Assembly: GCA_964463135.1 (NCBI GenBank)
Contig: CAYXBA010000008.1
Location: forward strand, 1-64,000
DNA from: UBA6898 sp964463135
Lineage (GTDB): Bacteria; Nitrospirota; Thermodesulfovibrionia; Thermodesulfovibrionales; UBA6898
Reading direction: 5' to 3'
Length of the DNA: 64,000 bases
The position numbers and the translations under genes were made by a program. The notes beneath the pieces were generated by a model. The model saw nothing but the letters and a program-made list of their open reading frames with translations. It ran no database searches and was not told the origin of the DNA. Below are positions 9,157 through 17,838 of this stretch, one piece after another (the stretch's first letter is position 1; every line of letters begins with the position of its first letter).

Positions 9157-11667
9157 TTAACCCTCCAGCGGCTCTCGCCAGCCGTTGTCCCAGCCGTACA
9201 TGGCAAGCCTGGTGATCTCAAGGTCATCAGCAGACTGGCCGAAGAGCAGAGGGAGGAGCTCATCAGGCCGCACCTTTATGTCGCCAAGGTCTTTTACTGT
9301 GATGCGCGCAGACGTGTCCCCGGTCATTACTGCGTCCTCGACCATGTCGGATAAGCGGTACGTGTTCTGTTTTCTCTGCACGGACATATCCCTGTTTTCG
9401 AGAAAGGCGTCAAGAGAAAGGCCTGTTTTACCCCTGATTTCATAGGTATATCTTACTACAAACCCTGTCAGGGATTTTTCTCCTTTTTCGATCGTCCTCA
9501 TGGTCACCGCCTGAAGCCCGGCCGGAAGGTTTCCCTGTAGCAGGAGAAGACCGGCCTGGACATCAAAAGGCGGGATCAGCTCCATGTCGAGATATTCTTT
9601 CAGGCCTGCTGTTCCTACGCTGAGCGCAGGACCAAACGATGTCTTTGGCCCAGGGTGGAAGCCCTCGGTATATTTGAACGGAAAACCTGCCCGCCTCATG
9701 CCGCGGATCAGGGCGGTTGTTGTCTCAAGATGGGAAAGATAACGCAGTCTTCCTGTCTTGGAGAACTGGAGTCTTACTTTTATCGAGACGCTTTCAACAG
9801 GAAATGGTTTTTTTGGCTTTTGCTCTGCAGCGGCTGAAAGATCGGCTGTACCTGCCTGTGTCATATCCTCAGGCCGGCATTTCAGGCCGCAGGCATGGCA
9901 GACCTTTCTGCAGTCAGATGTGAACTGGGCTGAAAGGGCCTGCTGATATTCTTTCCAGAGGAATTTCCTGGTGACGCCGATATCGATATTGTCCCAGGGG
10001 AGTGCGCTGTCAGCATTGATCTCCCGCTCAGCATAATCCGCTGCACTGATCCCGGTGTTGTCCATGGCCTGCTTCCATTTGGCCATATCAAAATATTCTG
10101 TCCAGGCATCAAGCCTGCATCCGAGCCGCCAGGCCTCTTCAATAAGGCGCGAGAGGTTTTCATCGCCGCGTGCAAATGCAGCTTCAAGCAGTGACATCTC
10201 AGGGTCATGCCCCCTGAACTGAACGCCTTTTTTTAGAAGTGCTCCCTTCAGGTAACGGTTCTTTTCGATGATCAGTTCAAGGCTGTTCTGGCCATACCAC
10301 TGAAAAGGTGTATGCGGTTTCGGTACAAAGGGCGAAACACCTACGCTGAGCGTAGCGCGTCTTCCGGTCAGCCGCTTAGAGGTATGGAGCGCCTGCATCA
10401 CCATTTCAGGGATTGCAGTGATGTCCTCATCAGTCTCGGTCGGAAGCCCGATCATAAAATAGAGCTTAAGGCCCTGCCATCCTGCCCGGAAAAGTTTTTC
10501 GAGTGCCTGAGCATACATATCGCTCGTGAAGTCCTTGTTGATGACCGCGCGCAGCCTGTCTGTGCCGGCCTCAGGGGCGATCGTGAAGCCGGACTTGCGT
10601 ACGGCCTTGAGTTCCCTGAGCATCTCGTCATTTACCGAGCCGACGCGGAGTGACGGCAGGGAGAGGGAGACGCGCTCTGATGAGAATCGCCTGTTGAACT
10701 CTTTCATAAGCGGGCCAAGGCATGAGTAATCGCCCGAACTCAGGGATGTAAACGAGGCCGTGTCATATCCTGTTGACCTGAGGGACTGTTCAGCGATTGC
10801 GAGAACCTTTTCGGGTGACCGTTCGCGCACCGGTCTGTAGATCATGCCTGCCTGGCAGAACCTGCAGCCCATGGTGCAGCCGCGGGAGATCTCGATGTTG
10901 ATCCTGTCATGCACAATGTTCGTAAAAGGCACAACAGGCTCAGTCGGGAACGGGGCAGTATCAAGAGAATCTATATACCGGCGGTTTACGTTTCTGTCCC
11001 TGCCGAAAAGCGGCACAAAGACCCCTTCTATTTCGGCAAGGGCTTTCAGCAGGCCGGGCTTTTCGCCTGAACCGTCGGTTTTCCACTGGTGAACAGCCGC
11101 GAGGATCTCTTTGATTGCCTCTTCGCCGTCACCGATAAGAAAGGCGTCGATAAAAGGGGACATGGGCCAGGGGTTTACCGTGCAGGGGCCGCCTGCTATG
11201 ACAAGGGGAAGGTCCTTACGAGCCAGGCGTTCTTCAGTGCGAAGCGGAAGGTTGCCAAGATCGAGCATATTCAGGACCGTGGTATAGGCAAGTTCATACT
11301 GAAGGCTGAACCCTACGATATCAAAGGAATGCAGGGGTTTGCCCGACTCAAGGGATGAGAGCGGTTCTCTCTGCTCCCTCAGGGCTGCCTCAAGGTCAGG
11401 CCAGGGAGAAAAGACCCGTTCAGCAGAGGCATAGGCCAGCTCATTGACGACCGAGTACAGGATTTTGAGCCCAAGGTGGGACATGCCCACATCATAGATA
11501 TCCGGAAATGCCAGGGCAACGGAAAGAGGTGCCTGTTTATGGACAGCGTTGTACTCGCTGTTTATGTATCTGCCTGGTTTCAGAAAATGCAAAAGATTCA
11601 CCCATAACCATAGCACTGCCAGAACGGCTTTGGCAAGGCAGGGGATTTCCGTTAGCCTTGACTTCAC
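9157..11667 (-). CDS. radical SAM protein of the TIGR03960 type fused to a TIGR03936 (DUF2344) domain
   Basis: The N-terminal part contains a B12-binding-like region (VALAFPDIYDVGMSHLGLK) and the radical SAM motif SRGCTMGCRFCQAG near residue 260, CxxxCxxC. The C-terminal 200 residues (VRLQFSKTGRLRYLSHLET onward) are DUF2344. The family often sits next to RNase G, as here, and its function is unknown; an RNA-modification role is a guess from that pairing. The start is uncertain: the first 22 residues are atypically hydrophobic and the conserved region begins at KPGRYINSEYNAV, so a GTG or TTG near 11601-11592 may be used. Confidence 0.88.
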   Translation of the reverse strand: MKSRLTEIPCLAKAVLAVLWLWVNLLHFLKPGRYINSEYNAVHKQAPLSVALAFPDIYDVGMSHLGLKILYSVVNELAYASAERVFSPWPDLEAALREQREPLSSLESGKPLHSFDIVGFSLQYELAYTTVLNMLDLGNLPLRTEERLARKDLPLVIAGGPCTVNPWPMSPFIDAFLIGDGEEAIKEILAAVHQWKTDGSGEKPGLLKALAEIEGVFVPLFGRDRNVNRRYIDSLDTAPFPTEPVVPFTNIVHDRINIEISRGCTMGCRFCQAGMIYRPVRERSPEKVLAIAEQSLRSTGYDTASFTSLSSGDYSCLGPLMKEFNRRFSSERVSLSLPSLRVGSVNDEMLRELKAVRKSGFTIAPEAGTDRLRAVINKDFTSDMYAQALEKLFRAGWQGLKLYFMIGLPTETDEDITAIPEMVMQALHTSKRLTGRRATLSVGVSPFVPKPHTPFQWYGQNSLELIIEKNRYLKGALLKKGVQFRGHDPEMSLLEAAFARGDENLSRLIEEAWRLGCRLDAWTEYFDMAKWKQAMDNTGISAADYAEREINADSALPWDNIDIGVTRKFLWKEYQQALSAQFTSDCRKVCHACGLKCRPEDMTQAGTADLSAAAEQKPKKPFPVESVSIKVRLQFSKTGRLRYLSHLETTTALIRGMRRAGFPFKYTEGFHPGPKTSFGPALSVGTAGLKEYLDMELIPPFDVQAGLLLLQGNLPAGLQAVTMRTIEKGEKSLTGFVVRYTYEIRGKTGLSLDAFLENRDMSVQRKQNTYRLSDMVEDAVMTGDTSARITVKDLGDIKVRPDELLPLLFGQSADDLEITRLAMYGWDNGWREPLEG

Positions 11668-11693
11668 TTTATTGGTACAGCTTTAATAACTGC

Positions 11694-12467
11694 ATGAAAA
11701 TGATAAGAATACTCTCAGCTCTCTCCATACTTCTTCTGCTCTTCGCCTGCTCAAAGTCAGCGGTAAAGCCTGCTGCGAATGAGGAATTCAATGCTGAACG
11801 TTCGTTCGAAAAGTCAAACAAACTTATTGATGACAAGGACTATGAAGGGGCCAGGGCCCTGCTGCTCGAAATAAAGAACAGGGACCTTACCAAGAAATAC
11901 GCCCCTCTCGCCCAGCTCAGGATAGCGGATTCTTATGTCAAGGAGGGCGAACCAGAACTGGCAGTCACTGAATACCGCAGTTTCCTGGAGCTTTATACTG
12001 ACCATCAGCATGCAGCCTATGCCCAGTACCAGATAGCCATGGTCTATTTCGGCCAGATCGAAAGCCCTGAGAGAGGGTATGGCGGCGCTCAAAAGGCACT
12101 TGCTGAATTCGAGAAGCTGAAAAAGGATTTTCCGCGGAACCCGTACAAGGACCTGATAGATATCCGGATCGAGAGATGCAGGACCGTTATGGCTGACTAT
12201 GAATATCTGGTCGGAGAGTTCTATCTGAAGAAGCAGTCGTACGGGGCTGCCATCGACCGTTTTGAATCCTTATTGAAGAAATTCCCTGATTATAAGAAAG
12301 AAGATACTGTTCTGCTCAAGCTCGGCATTGCGTACAGGGGCATCGGCCAGAAAGACAAGGCCGAACTATACCTGAACCGTCTTCTTGAGAAATATCCGAA
12401 CAGCCCCCTGGTCAAGGAAGCAAAAAAAGAGCTCGCAGCACCGGCAAAAGTCGAGAAAAAGAAGTAG
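11694..12467 (+). CDS. bamD: BamD-like outer-membrane assembly lipoprotein
   Basis: The 257-residue protein begins MKMIRILSALSILLLLFACS, a lipoprotein signal with lipobox FAC (Cys at 19). It is followed by TPR-like repeats (SYVKEGEPELAVTEYRSFL, YLKKQSYGAAIDRFESLL, YRGIGQKDKAELYLNRLL). BamD is the essential lipoprotein partner of BamA in inserting outer-membrane beta-barrels, and CpoB/YbgF-like lipoproteins are the alternative. The ATG at 11694 is chosen over an upstream start at 11508 because the signal peptide begins there. The gene is divergent from the radical SAM gene and is followed 16 bases later by the siroheme gene. Confidence 0.85.
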   Translation: MKMIRILSALSILLLLFACSKSAVKPAANEEFNAERSFEKSNKLIDDKDYEGARALLLEIKNRDLTKKYAPLAQLRIADSYVKEGEPELAVTEYRSFLELYTDHQHAAYAQYQIAMVYFGQIESPERGYGGAQKALAEFEKLKKDFPRNPYKDLIDIRIERCRTVMADYEYLVGEFYLKKQSYGAAIDRFESLLKKFPDYKKEDTVLLKLGIAYRGIGQKDKAELYLNRLLEKYPNSPLVKEAKKELAAPAKVEKKK

Positions 12468-12483
12468 CCGCATTCTCTTGTCC

Positions 12484-13110
12484 GTGAACTACTACCCGGC
12501 GTTTCTCAATCTCCATGGAAAAAGAACGGTTGTTGTCGGGGGCGGCACCATAGCCGAAAGAAAGATCCTCTCGCTCCTGAAGGCCGGTGCCTCAGTGACA
12601 GTCGTCAGCCCTCTCCTTACGGCACGTCTCAAGAAAGAAGAAGAGAAAAAAAACCTGACCCATACTCCCCGTTCTTACCGCAAAGGAGACCTCAAGGGGG
12701 CTGTCCTTGTTATTGCTGCAACAGATGATCCCTCAGTAAATACGCAGGTCGCAAAAGATAGTCCGTCACTGGTCAATGTTGTTGATGTGCCGAAAGAGTG
12801 TTCTTTTATCGCGCCGTCGGTCATTAAGCGCGGACCTCTGACGATCGCCATCTCAACGGGCGGAGTAAGCCCTGCCTTTTCGAAGACGCTGCGGCAGGAG
12901 CTCGAAAAGATCTACGGCCCCGAGATCGGCAGATACCTCATCTTTGTAAAAGGCATGAGAAAAAAGGCGTTTGCCCATATCAGCGATCCAAAGAAGAGAG
13001 CACATTTCCTGAAAGATCTTGCATCGGCAAAGACCCTGCAGGATATCCGGAACAAGGGCTTCAACGCAGTCAGAAGATCGGTTGAAGAAAAACTTGCGAG
13101 GGTAGTCTGA
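12484..13110 (+). CDS. precorrin-2 dehydrogenase / sirohydrochlorin ferrochelatase (CysG N-domain, Met8-like)
   Basis: The 208 residues open with YYPAFLNLHGKRTVVVGGG, a Rossmann NAD site GGGTIAERKI, and SFIAPSVIKRGPLTIAISTGG, which define the siroheme synthase N-terminal family. It oxidises precorrin-2 to sirohydrochlorin with NAD+ and may insert iron. Siroheme is the cofactor of dissimilatory sulfite reductase, the step after AprBA. The C-terminal methyltransferase half of CysG is absent, as usual for the stand-alone form. A GTG start at 12484 is chosen; the frame extends upstream into bamD. No strong ribosome site is visible, so coupling to bamD translation is likely. Confidence 0.9.
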   Translation: MNYYPAFLNLHGKRTVVVGGGTIAERKILSLLKAGASVTVVSPLLTARLKKEEEKKNLTHTPRSYRKGDLKGAVLVIAATDDPSVNTQVAKDSPSLVNVVDVPKECSFIAPSVIKRGPLTIAISTGGVSPAFSKTLRQELEKIYGPEIGRYLIFVKGMRKKAFAHISDPKKRAHFLKDLASAKTLQDIRNKGFNAVRRSVEEKLARVV

Positions 13111-13150
13111 CAATCTGATAGAGAAGCCCTAAATAGGCGCCTCCCAAAAC

Positions 13151-13492
13151 TTATGCCGCCGGTGGGATTATCTTTTCAAGATCAGAAATCAACGGCGGGA
13201 TGTCCTCAATAATTGTTTTCCAAAGAATATCAAGGTCAATATCAAAATAAGCATGGATCAGGCGATTACGCATGCCAATAATGCTCGCCCACGGAATCTG
13301 CGGGAATTCCTGACGGCAGTCCTCAGTAACTTTTCCGGCAGCTTCGCCTATGATTTCGACAGCCTTTACAAGAGCAAGGGCAAGTTGGCGGTCAGCGTTA
13401 AGAGAGGGCCTATCTTTGTCAATGGTAAAGGAAATCACTTCTCGCGCTGCATCGAGCATATGCCGCAACCGGATGGAATCAGCGGCTAACAT
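13151..13492 (-). CDS. hepT: HepT-like ribonuclease toxin (DUF86)
   Basis: The 113-residue helical protein carries the HepT signature Rx4HxY as RNRLIHAY near residue 77, with the family pattern KAVEIIGEAAGKVT upstream. HepT is an RNase toxin of the HEPN superfamily, neutralised when its partner MntA AMPylates the motif tyrosine. It overlaps the mntA-like gene by 14 bases, the standard antitoxin-first order. It lies in the accessory stretch between the siroheme and acyl-ligase genes. Confidence 0.9.
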   Translation of the reverse strand: MLAADSIRLRHMLDAAREVISFTIDKDRPSLNADRQLALALVKAVEIIGEAAGKVTEDCRQEFPQIPWASIIGMRNRLIHAYFDIDLDILWKTIIEDIPPLISDLEKIIPPAA

Positions 13493-13796
13493 ATTGCAGT
13501 TCTGCTGCTTCCATTACTTCTTTGCGGAAATAGCGGCTCAAATCCTGCGGCGTTCTCAGGTCAACCTTGCGCCCGAGAATGGCAGATAGTTCAATCTCCA
13601 TGCCCGCAAGCCTTATATACCCCGGAATATGGCCCGGTTCAAACTCTACCAGGAAGTCAATATCACTTTCATCTGTGAATTTGCCGGTAAGGGCTGAACC
13701 AAAAAGCGATAGCCTGCTGATATGATTACGCCTGCAAAAATCAGCGATCTTTTCTGCAGGGAGGTCTATATGTGCCTTCGCAGTCATATCAAACAA
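13479..13796 (-). CDS. mntA: MntA-like antitoxin nucleotidyltransferase
   Basis: The 105 residues are a minimal nucleotidyltransferase with FGSALTGKFTDESDIDF, matching the GSx10DxD motif of MntA, and a third acidic residue in GRKVDLRT. MntA transfers AMP from ATP to HepT and so blocks its RNase site. The gene precedes and overlaps hepT, which supports a working type VII toxin-antitoxin pair. All catalytic residues appear intact. Confidence 0.9.
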   Translation of the reverse strand: MFDMTAKAHIDLPAEKIADFCRRNHISRLSLFGSALTGKFTDESDIDFLVEFEPGHIPGYIRLAGMEIELSAILGRKVDLRTPQDLSRYFRKEVMEAAELQYVSR

Positions 13797-13890
13797 TATC
13801 GCATAATCCCATTCTCAGTCAATCTAACCCTTACATGATTCGGCTGTGCTTTTCACAGGGAAAGAAATGTATAAATGAATCAAACTTAAT

Positions 13891-13918
13891 TTGACACCCC
13901 TTTTTTCTCTGCTATAAT
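13891..13918 (+). promoter_or_regulatory. consensus sigma-70 promoter for the 55-codon ORF
   Basis: TTGACA (13891-13896) and TATAAT (13913-13918) are both perfect consensus hexamers with a 16-base spacer. The expected start point, about 7 bases downstream, falls on the ATG at 13925. Confidence 0.75.
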
Positions 13919-13924
13919 TTTTGC

Positions 13925-14092
13925 ATGGGATACAGGACATACGAAGCTGACAAATATGGCCGGATCACCGTATATCCGTCACTCGACAGCGGCAGAGGGA
14001 AAAGCCCCGGGATCCTGAGAAAGCTGATGAAGAGATTGCTGGAGAGTGTGAACAGTATGGGGAAGAACAACAGCGGCAGGCCTAACGTCTAA
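13925..14092 (+). CDS. 55-residue basic small protein, leaderless candidate
   Basis: The reading frame gives MGYRTYEADKYGRITVYPSL, then a basic, Ser/Gly-rich tail with a short helix (ILRKLMKRLLESVNSM), 55 residues in all. No family is recognised. Its best support is the perfect promoter directly in front, placed so that the transcript would start at or within a base or two of the ATG, with no ribosome site. Codon use resembles the neighbours. Alternatively the transcript is a small RNA and the frame is incidental. Confidence 0.45.
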   Translation: MGYRTYEADKYGRITVYPSLDSGRGKSPGILRKLMKRLLESVNSMGKNNSGRPNV

Positions 14093-14135
14093 GAACTTTC
14101 TGCTTATTCGATAAGCCGGAGTGCTGACGAAAAGC

Positions 14136-14186
14136 GCCGCTCATGTTGACAGCGGCAGGCAGGAAGGACGAAAAAGGACTGCCTGC
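14136..14186 (+). other. paired hairpins downstream of the 55-codon ORF
   Basis: GCCGC (14136-14140) pairs with GCGGC (14152-14156). GCAGGCAG (14155-14162) pairs perfectly with CTGCCTGC (14179-14186) around a 16-base loop. The two stems share two bases and would compete. No T-run follows, so this is not a standard terminator. It may be a structured RNA or the 3' part of the small transcript. The rest of 14187-14327 shows nothing recognisable. Confidence 0.4.
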
Positions 14187-14327
14187 AACCCCTTCAGTTG
14201 CTTTATTCATACCAGCCAACAAGTATTCTGAATATCAAAGTTGAATGCAATTACGTTTACGTGGTACTAAATTAATCATGTTGTCATTGCAGGCCTTTTA
14301 CGGCGTTTCTGCCTGACGCCTGAAGCA

Positions 14328-16979
14328 CTACGCCTTTGAGAGCTCCTTCACCTTTTCCCGTATCAGATAAGCGAAATACTGATAATTATCCATGCCAGCA
14401 GGTTTTTTCGAAAAATCTATATCTCTGGCAGAGATCGGCGTGCCAAAGGTGACCGAGATCTTCGTGAACTTCGGCCATGCAGCCTCCCTCGGCAGGGCCT
14501 CAAAGGCCCCCTTAATATAGACCGGCACAACCGGTATTCCCATTTCGACCGCAAGGATGCCGACGCCTTTCTTGAATTCAAGGAGCGTGTTGTCAGACGA
14601 CCGTCCGCCTTCTGGAAAAACGCAGAGAGAGCGGCCATGCCGAAGCACGTACGCAGATGTCTGGAGTGCCCGGTTGAGGTACGCAGAGGAGTCGATAGGG
14701 ATGACATGGGCCCGCTTTGCAAACCAGCCCTTCAGCGTGCCCGCGAAAAAATCGCTGATACCGAGCAGATAGAGATTTCTGAATACTGAGAAGGGCAGGG
14801 AAAGCACCACAACAAACCCGTCCAGATAACTGGCATGATTTGGCGCAAGAATATAATTTCCGGAGGCAGCAATGTTCTGAATCCCTCGTGCTTCGAGACG
14901 GAAGAAGAGCCTGGCGAAGAACTTCAGGCCCGCATACACGATCCTTGAGGGAAGCATCATTAATTCCGGCTGCTCAAGCTCAATCTGCTCTTCAGGCTCC
15001 GCAGAAATGATCTCTTTCCAGCCGGTCTTTTCAACCCCTGCTGTTTGATGTCCTCCTGATGATCGCCTGATCTTTTCGACGAGTTCCCTGACAATATGGA
15101 TATCAGACATGAAATCTTCAGGGAGCTTAAGGGACAGGGCTGTCTCGATCGCCACAACAAGCTCGATTTTGGAGAGAGAATCCAGGCCGAGATCGAGCTC
15201 AAGATTATCATCTGCCTGTATCTCCTGATCTTTCTTCGATTGATCCTGGAGAGCCTTCAGAACTCTGCTGCCGATCTCATCTGCAAACAGGACTTCCCCG
15301 GCAGCAGAACCCCTGGTCTTCTCCGCTTCCGGCAGCGGCTGGCCGGCCTTGATCATAAAGCGCCGCAGTTTTCCGAGCGGAGTCCGGGGCAGAGGGTCTT
15401 TCTGGAGCGTGAAGCCCTGTACTCTCATGTACGAGGGCAGACTTCCGGAGAGTGCATTGATCTCCCATTTGATCGCATCATAGAGGTTGGAGACCGCAGC
15501 CTGTTTTGCATATTCAAAATCAGGGACGATCACCGCATGGAGAGATTCTGTTATGCCCTGGTGCTCTACGCCGGTAACGCAGATCTCCCTGATCAGTTTT
15601 GATGCAAGGTACATTTTTTCTACATCTTCCGGATAGATGTTCTTGCCTGAGCTCAGGACAATAACCTCTTTTGATCTCCCGGTTATGAAAAGATATCCGT
15701 CCTGGTCGATCCTGCCGATATCGCCGGTTTTGAACCAGCCGTCATGCATCACGTCGGCAGTTGCAGAAGGCCTGTTGTAATAGCACTGCATGACCATCGG
15801 CCCCTGTATCTCTATCTCTCCTTCGTCGGCTTCAGGCAGCTTCGCGATCCTGATCGAAACAGAAGGGAGAGGTCTTCCTGCTGAGCCGGGCTTTCTCCTG
15901 TCAGGAGGGTTGAAGGTCACGACAGGGGAGGTCTCGGTCAGGCCGTATCCCTCCAGCACCGTGAAGCCGAGGGCCTCAAGTCCTTCCATGAGAGCAGCAT
16001 CCAGCTTTGCCCCGCCGCTGGTAAAGAACCGAAACCGGTTCCCGAAGCTCCTGTGCACTGACCTGAATATGACCTTGCCGAGGTTGATGCCAAGCCTTTT
16101 TCTGACTGCTCCGGAAAAGGCGATAAGCCTTGCCACCAGAAAGGGCAGCGGTCCGGAAAGGGCATTGATCTTTGCCATAATGCCGTTCCTGATCATGCCA
16201 AGCAGCTGGGGCACGCCGATCACAATGCTCACGCCCTTGCCCTGTATGGCCGCTATCATGTCAGGGCCTTTCATGCTCTGGGGATAGGTTATGGAGCCGC
16301 CCAGGAAGAGCGGCACCATGAAGGTACACATGAAGGCGTACGTATGATGCAGCGGAAGGATCGAAAGCACATTGTCTTCGTGCGTAACAATGCCGGCATC
16401 GATCAGCGCCCGGGCATCTGAGCAGAAGTTCCTGTGGGTCAGGACAACACCCTTCGGATTGCCGGTTGTGCCTGACGTATATATAATTGATGCGATGTCG
16501 TCCTGATCGCACACGGGCAGGCTTTCTCCTGAAGACCTCTGTTCAATATCCCGGTATGAACTGCTGTCAAAGTCAATAAGCAGGGGGGCCCTGTTGAAAG
16601 TTCTCCGGAAATGCTCAGCAAAGCCCGGAAGCTGACCAGCAGTCTTATTACTGTGCAGGACAATTCCTGCCCCGGCATCGAGCAGCAGGGTCTTCACCTC
16701 TTCAGGGCCGAGCTGCGCATCGAGCGGAACGGCTATGCAGCCGGCAGAGACGATCGCCAGGTACGCAACAGACCATTCAGGCCGGTTCTCGGAGATGACC
16801 GCAATGCGGTCGTTTTTTCTGATGCCTGATGCGGTCAGATGCGCTGCAAGGTTCGTCACGCGTCCGGCAAGCTCGCGGTAAGGAAGGCTCTGCCAGCCAT
16901 CCAGATAATAATGGAAGGCGATATTATCAGGATAGGTTGACGCTGCCTTGAAGAAGAGGCTGCTTATGGTTTCAGCCAT
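14328..16979 (-). CDS. acyl-AMP ligase / acyl carrier / PlsC-type acyltransferase three-domain fusion
   Basis: The 883 residues hold an AMP-binding long-chain acyl ligase (ATP motif IYTSGTTGNPKGVVLTHRN near 165, EGYGLTETSP, GWFKTGDIGR, residues 1-545). A carrier domain follows with the phosphopantetheine Ser in LDLGLDSLSKIE (about 570-650), then a PlsC/LPLAT domain with NHASYLDG (Hx4D) and FPEGGRSSD (about 690-883). The layout resembles bacterial Aas-like ligase/acyltransferases but adds a carrier domain. It could activate a free fatty acid, load it on its own carrier and transfer it to a lysophospholipid or glycerol phosphate. It is divergent from the ThiF gene. Confidence 0.9.
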   Translation of the reverse strand: MAETISSLFFKAASTYPDNIAFHYYLDGWQSLPYRELAGRVTNLAAHLTASGIRKNDRIAVISENRPEWSVAYLAIVSAGCIAVPLDAQLGPEEVKTLLLDAGAGIVLHSNKTAGQLPGFAEHFRRTFNRAPLLIDFDSSSYRDIEQRSSGESLPVCDQDDIASIIYTSGTTGNPKGVVLTHRNFCSDARALIDAGIVTHEDNVLSILPLHHTYAFMCTFMVPLFLGGSITYPQSMKGPDMIAAIQGKGVSIVIGVPQLLGMIRNGIMAKINALSGPLPFLVARLIAFSGAVRKRLGINLGKVIFRSVHRSFGNRFRFFTSGGAKLDAALMEGLEALGFTVLEGYGLTETSPVVTFNPPDRRKPGSAGRPLPSVSIRIAKLPEADEGEIEIQGPMVMQCYYNRPSATADVMHDGWFKTGDIGRIDQDGYLFITGRSKEVIVLSSGKNIYPEDVEKMYLASKLIREICVTGVEHQGITESLHAVIVPDFEYAKQAAVSNLYDAIKWEINALSGSLPSYMRVQGFTLQKDPLPRTPLGKLRRFMIKAGQPLPEAEKTRGSAAGEVLFADEIGSRVLKALQDQSKKDQEIQADDNLELDLGLDSLSKIELVVAIETALSLKLPEDFMSDIHIVRELVEKIRRSSGGHQTAGVEKTGWKEIISAEPEEQIELEQPELMMLPSRIVYAGLKFFARLFFRLEARGIQNIAASGNYILAPNHASYLDGFVVVLSLPFSVFRNLYLLGISDFFAGTLKGWFAKRAHVIPIDSSAYLNRALQTSAYVLRHGRSLCVFPEGGRSSDNTLLEFKKGVGILAVEMGIPVVPVYIKGAFEALPREAAWPKFTKISVTFGTPISARDIDFSKKPAGMDNYQYFAYLIREKVKELSKA

Positions 16980-17093
16980 AGGACCTGCGCTGTATTGAAG
17001 GTTCGTTCCGTCATCTGCTATACTTTTTTCAACTGCGGCTTCATTAGTATATTAGCATGTTTACCGCAGCACGAGGCAGAAGGGGAGGGCAGT

Positions 17094-17831
17094 ATGGCGT
17101 TCACACCGGAAGAGACCAGCAGATACACCCGCCAGATGATGATGGAAGGCTGGGGCGAAGAGACCCAGACAAAGATCAAGAACTCAACGATCTTTATCGC
17201 AGGGGCCGGAGGGCTCGGTTCCCCGGTCTCGATCTACCTTGCTGTTGCCGGGGTCGGCAATATCCGCATCTGTGACTTTGACTCTCCTGACCAGTCGAAC
17301 CTCAACCGTCAGATACTCCATAACCATAACCGGATCGGCACGAACAAGGCGGTCTCAGCAAAGCAGACGCTTGAGGAGCTGAACCCTCACATCACCATAA
17401 CCGCATTGACTGACAAGATCGTTGCAGAGAATGTCGATGAACTGGTCGGGAATGCTGACCTTATCCTTGACTGCATGGACAATTTCCCTACGCGGTATCT
17501 GCTCAATGAGTCAGCAATCCGGAAGAAGATCCCTCTGGTACACGGGAGCATCTGGGGGCTCGACGGCAGGCTTACGTTCATACAGTCGCCGGAGACACCC
17601 TGCCTGAGATGTTATTTCCCTGAATCCCCTCCCAAAGAGGTCTTCCCGGTGCTTGGGGCGACCCCTGGCGTGATCGGCACCATGCAGGCCATGGAGGCGA
17701 TCAAATACCTTGCAGGCATCGGCAAGCCGTTAAAGGGCCGGCTGCTCGTCTGGTCAGGCAATGACATGAGCTTCAGGACCTTTAAGGGTTTCAAGGACCC
17801 CCAGTGCCCGACCTGCGGCAGTCCGCAATAA
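17094..17831 (+). CDS. ThiF/MoeB/HesA family E1-like adenylyltransferase
   Basis: The 245 residues carry the nucleotide motif IAGAGGLGSPVS near residue 25, DFDSPDQSNLNRQ with the conserved Asn-Arg, and zinc-binding CxxC pairs in TPCLRC and QCPTCG. Such enzymes adenylate the C-terminal glycine of ThiS, MoaD or similar sulfur carriers. No small carrier gene is adjacent, so thiamine, molybdopterin or another sulfur route cannot be told apart. The ATG at 17094 follows a strong GGGGAGGG site; an upstream in-frame start at 16995 is less likely. Confidence 0.88.
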   Translation: MAFTPEETSRYTRQMMMEGWGEETQTKIKNSTIFIAGAGGLGSPVSIYLAVAGVGNIRICDFDSPDQSNLNRQILHNHNRIGTNKAVSAKQTLEELNPHITITALTDKIVAENVDELVGNADLILDCMDNFPTRYLLNESAIRKKIPLVHGSIWGLDGRLTFIQSPETPCLRCYFPESPPKEVFPVLGATPGVIGTMQAMEAIKYLAGIGKPLKGRLLVWSGNDMSFRTFKGFKDPQCPTCGSPQ

Positions 17832-17838
17832 GGAGACC

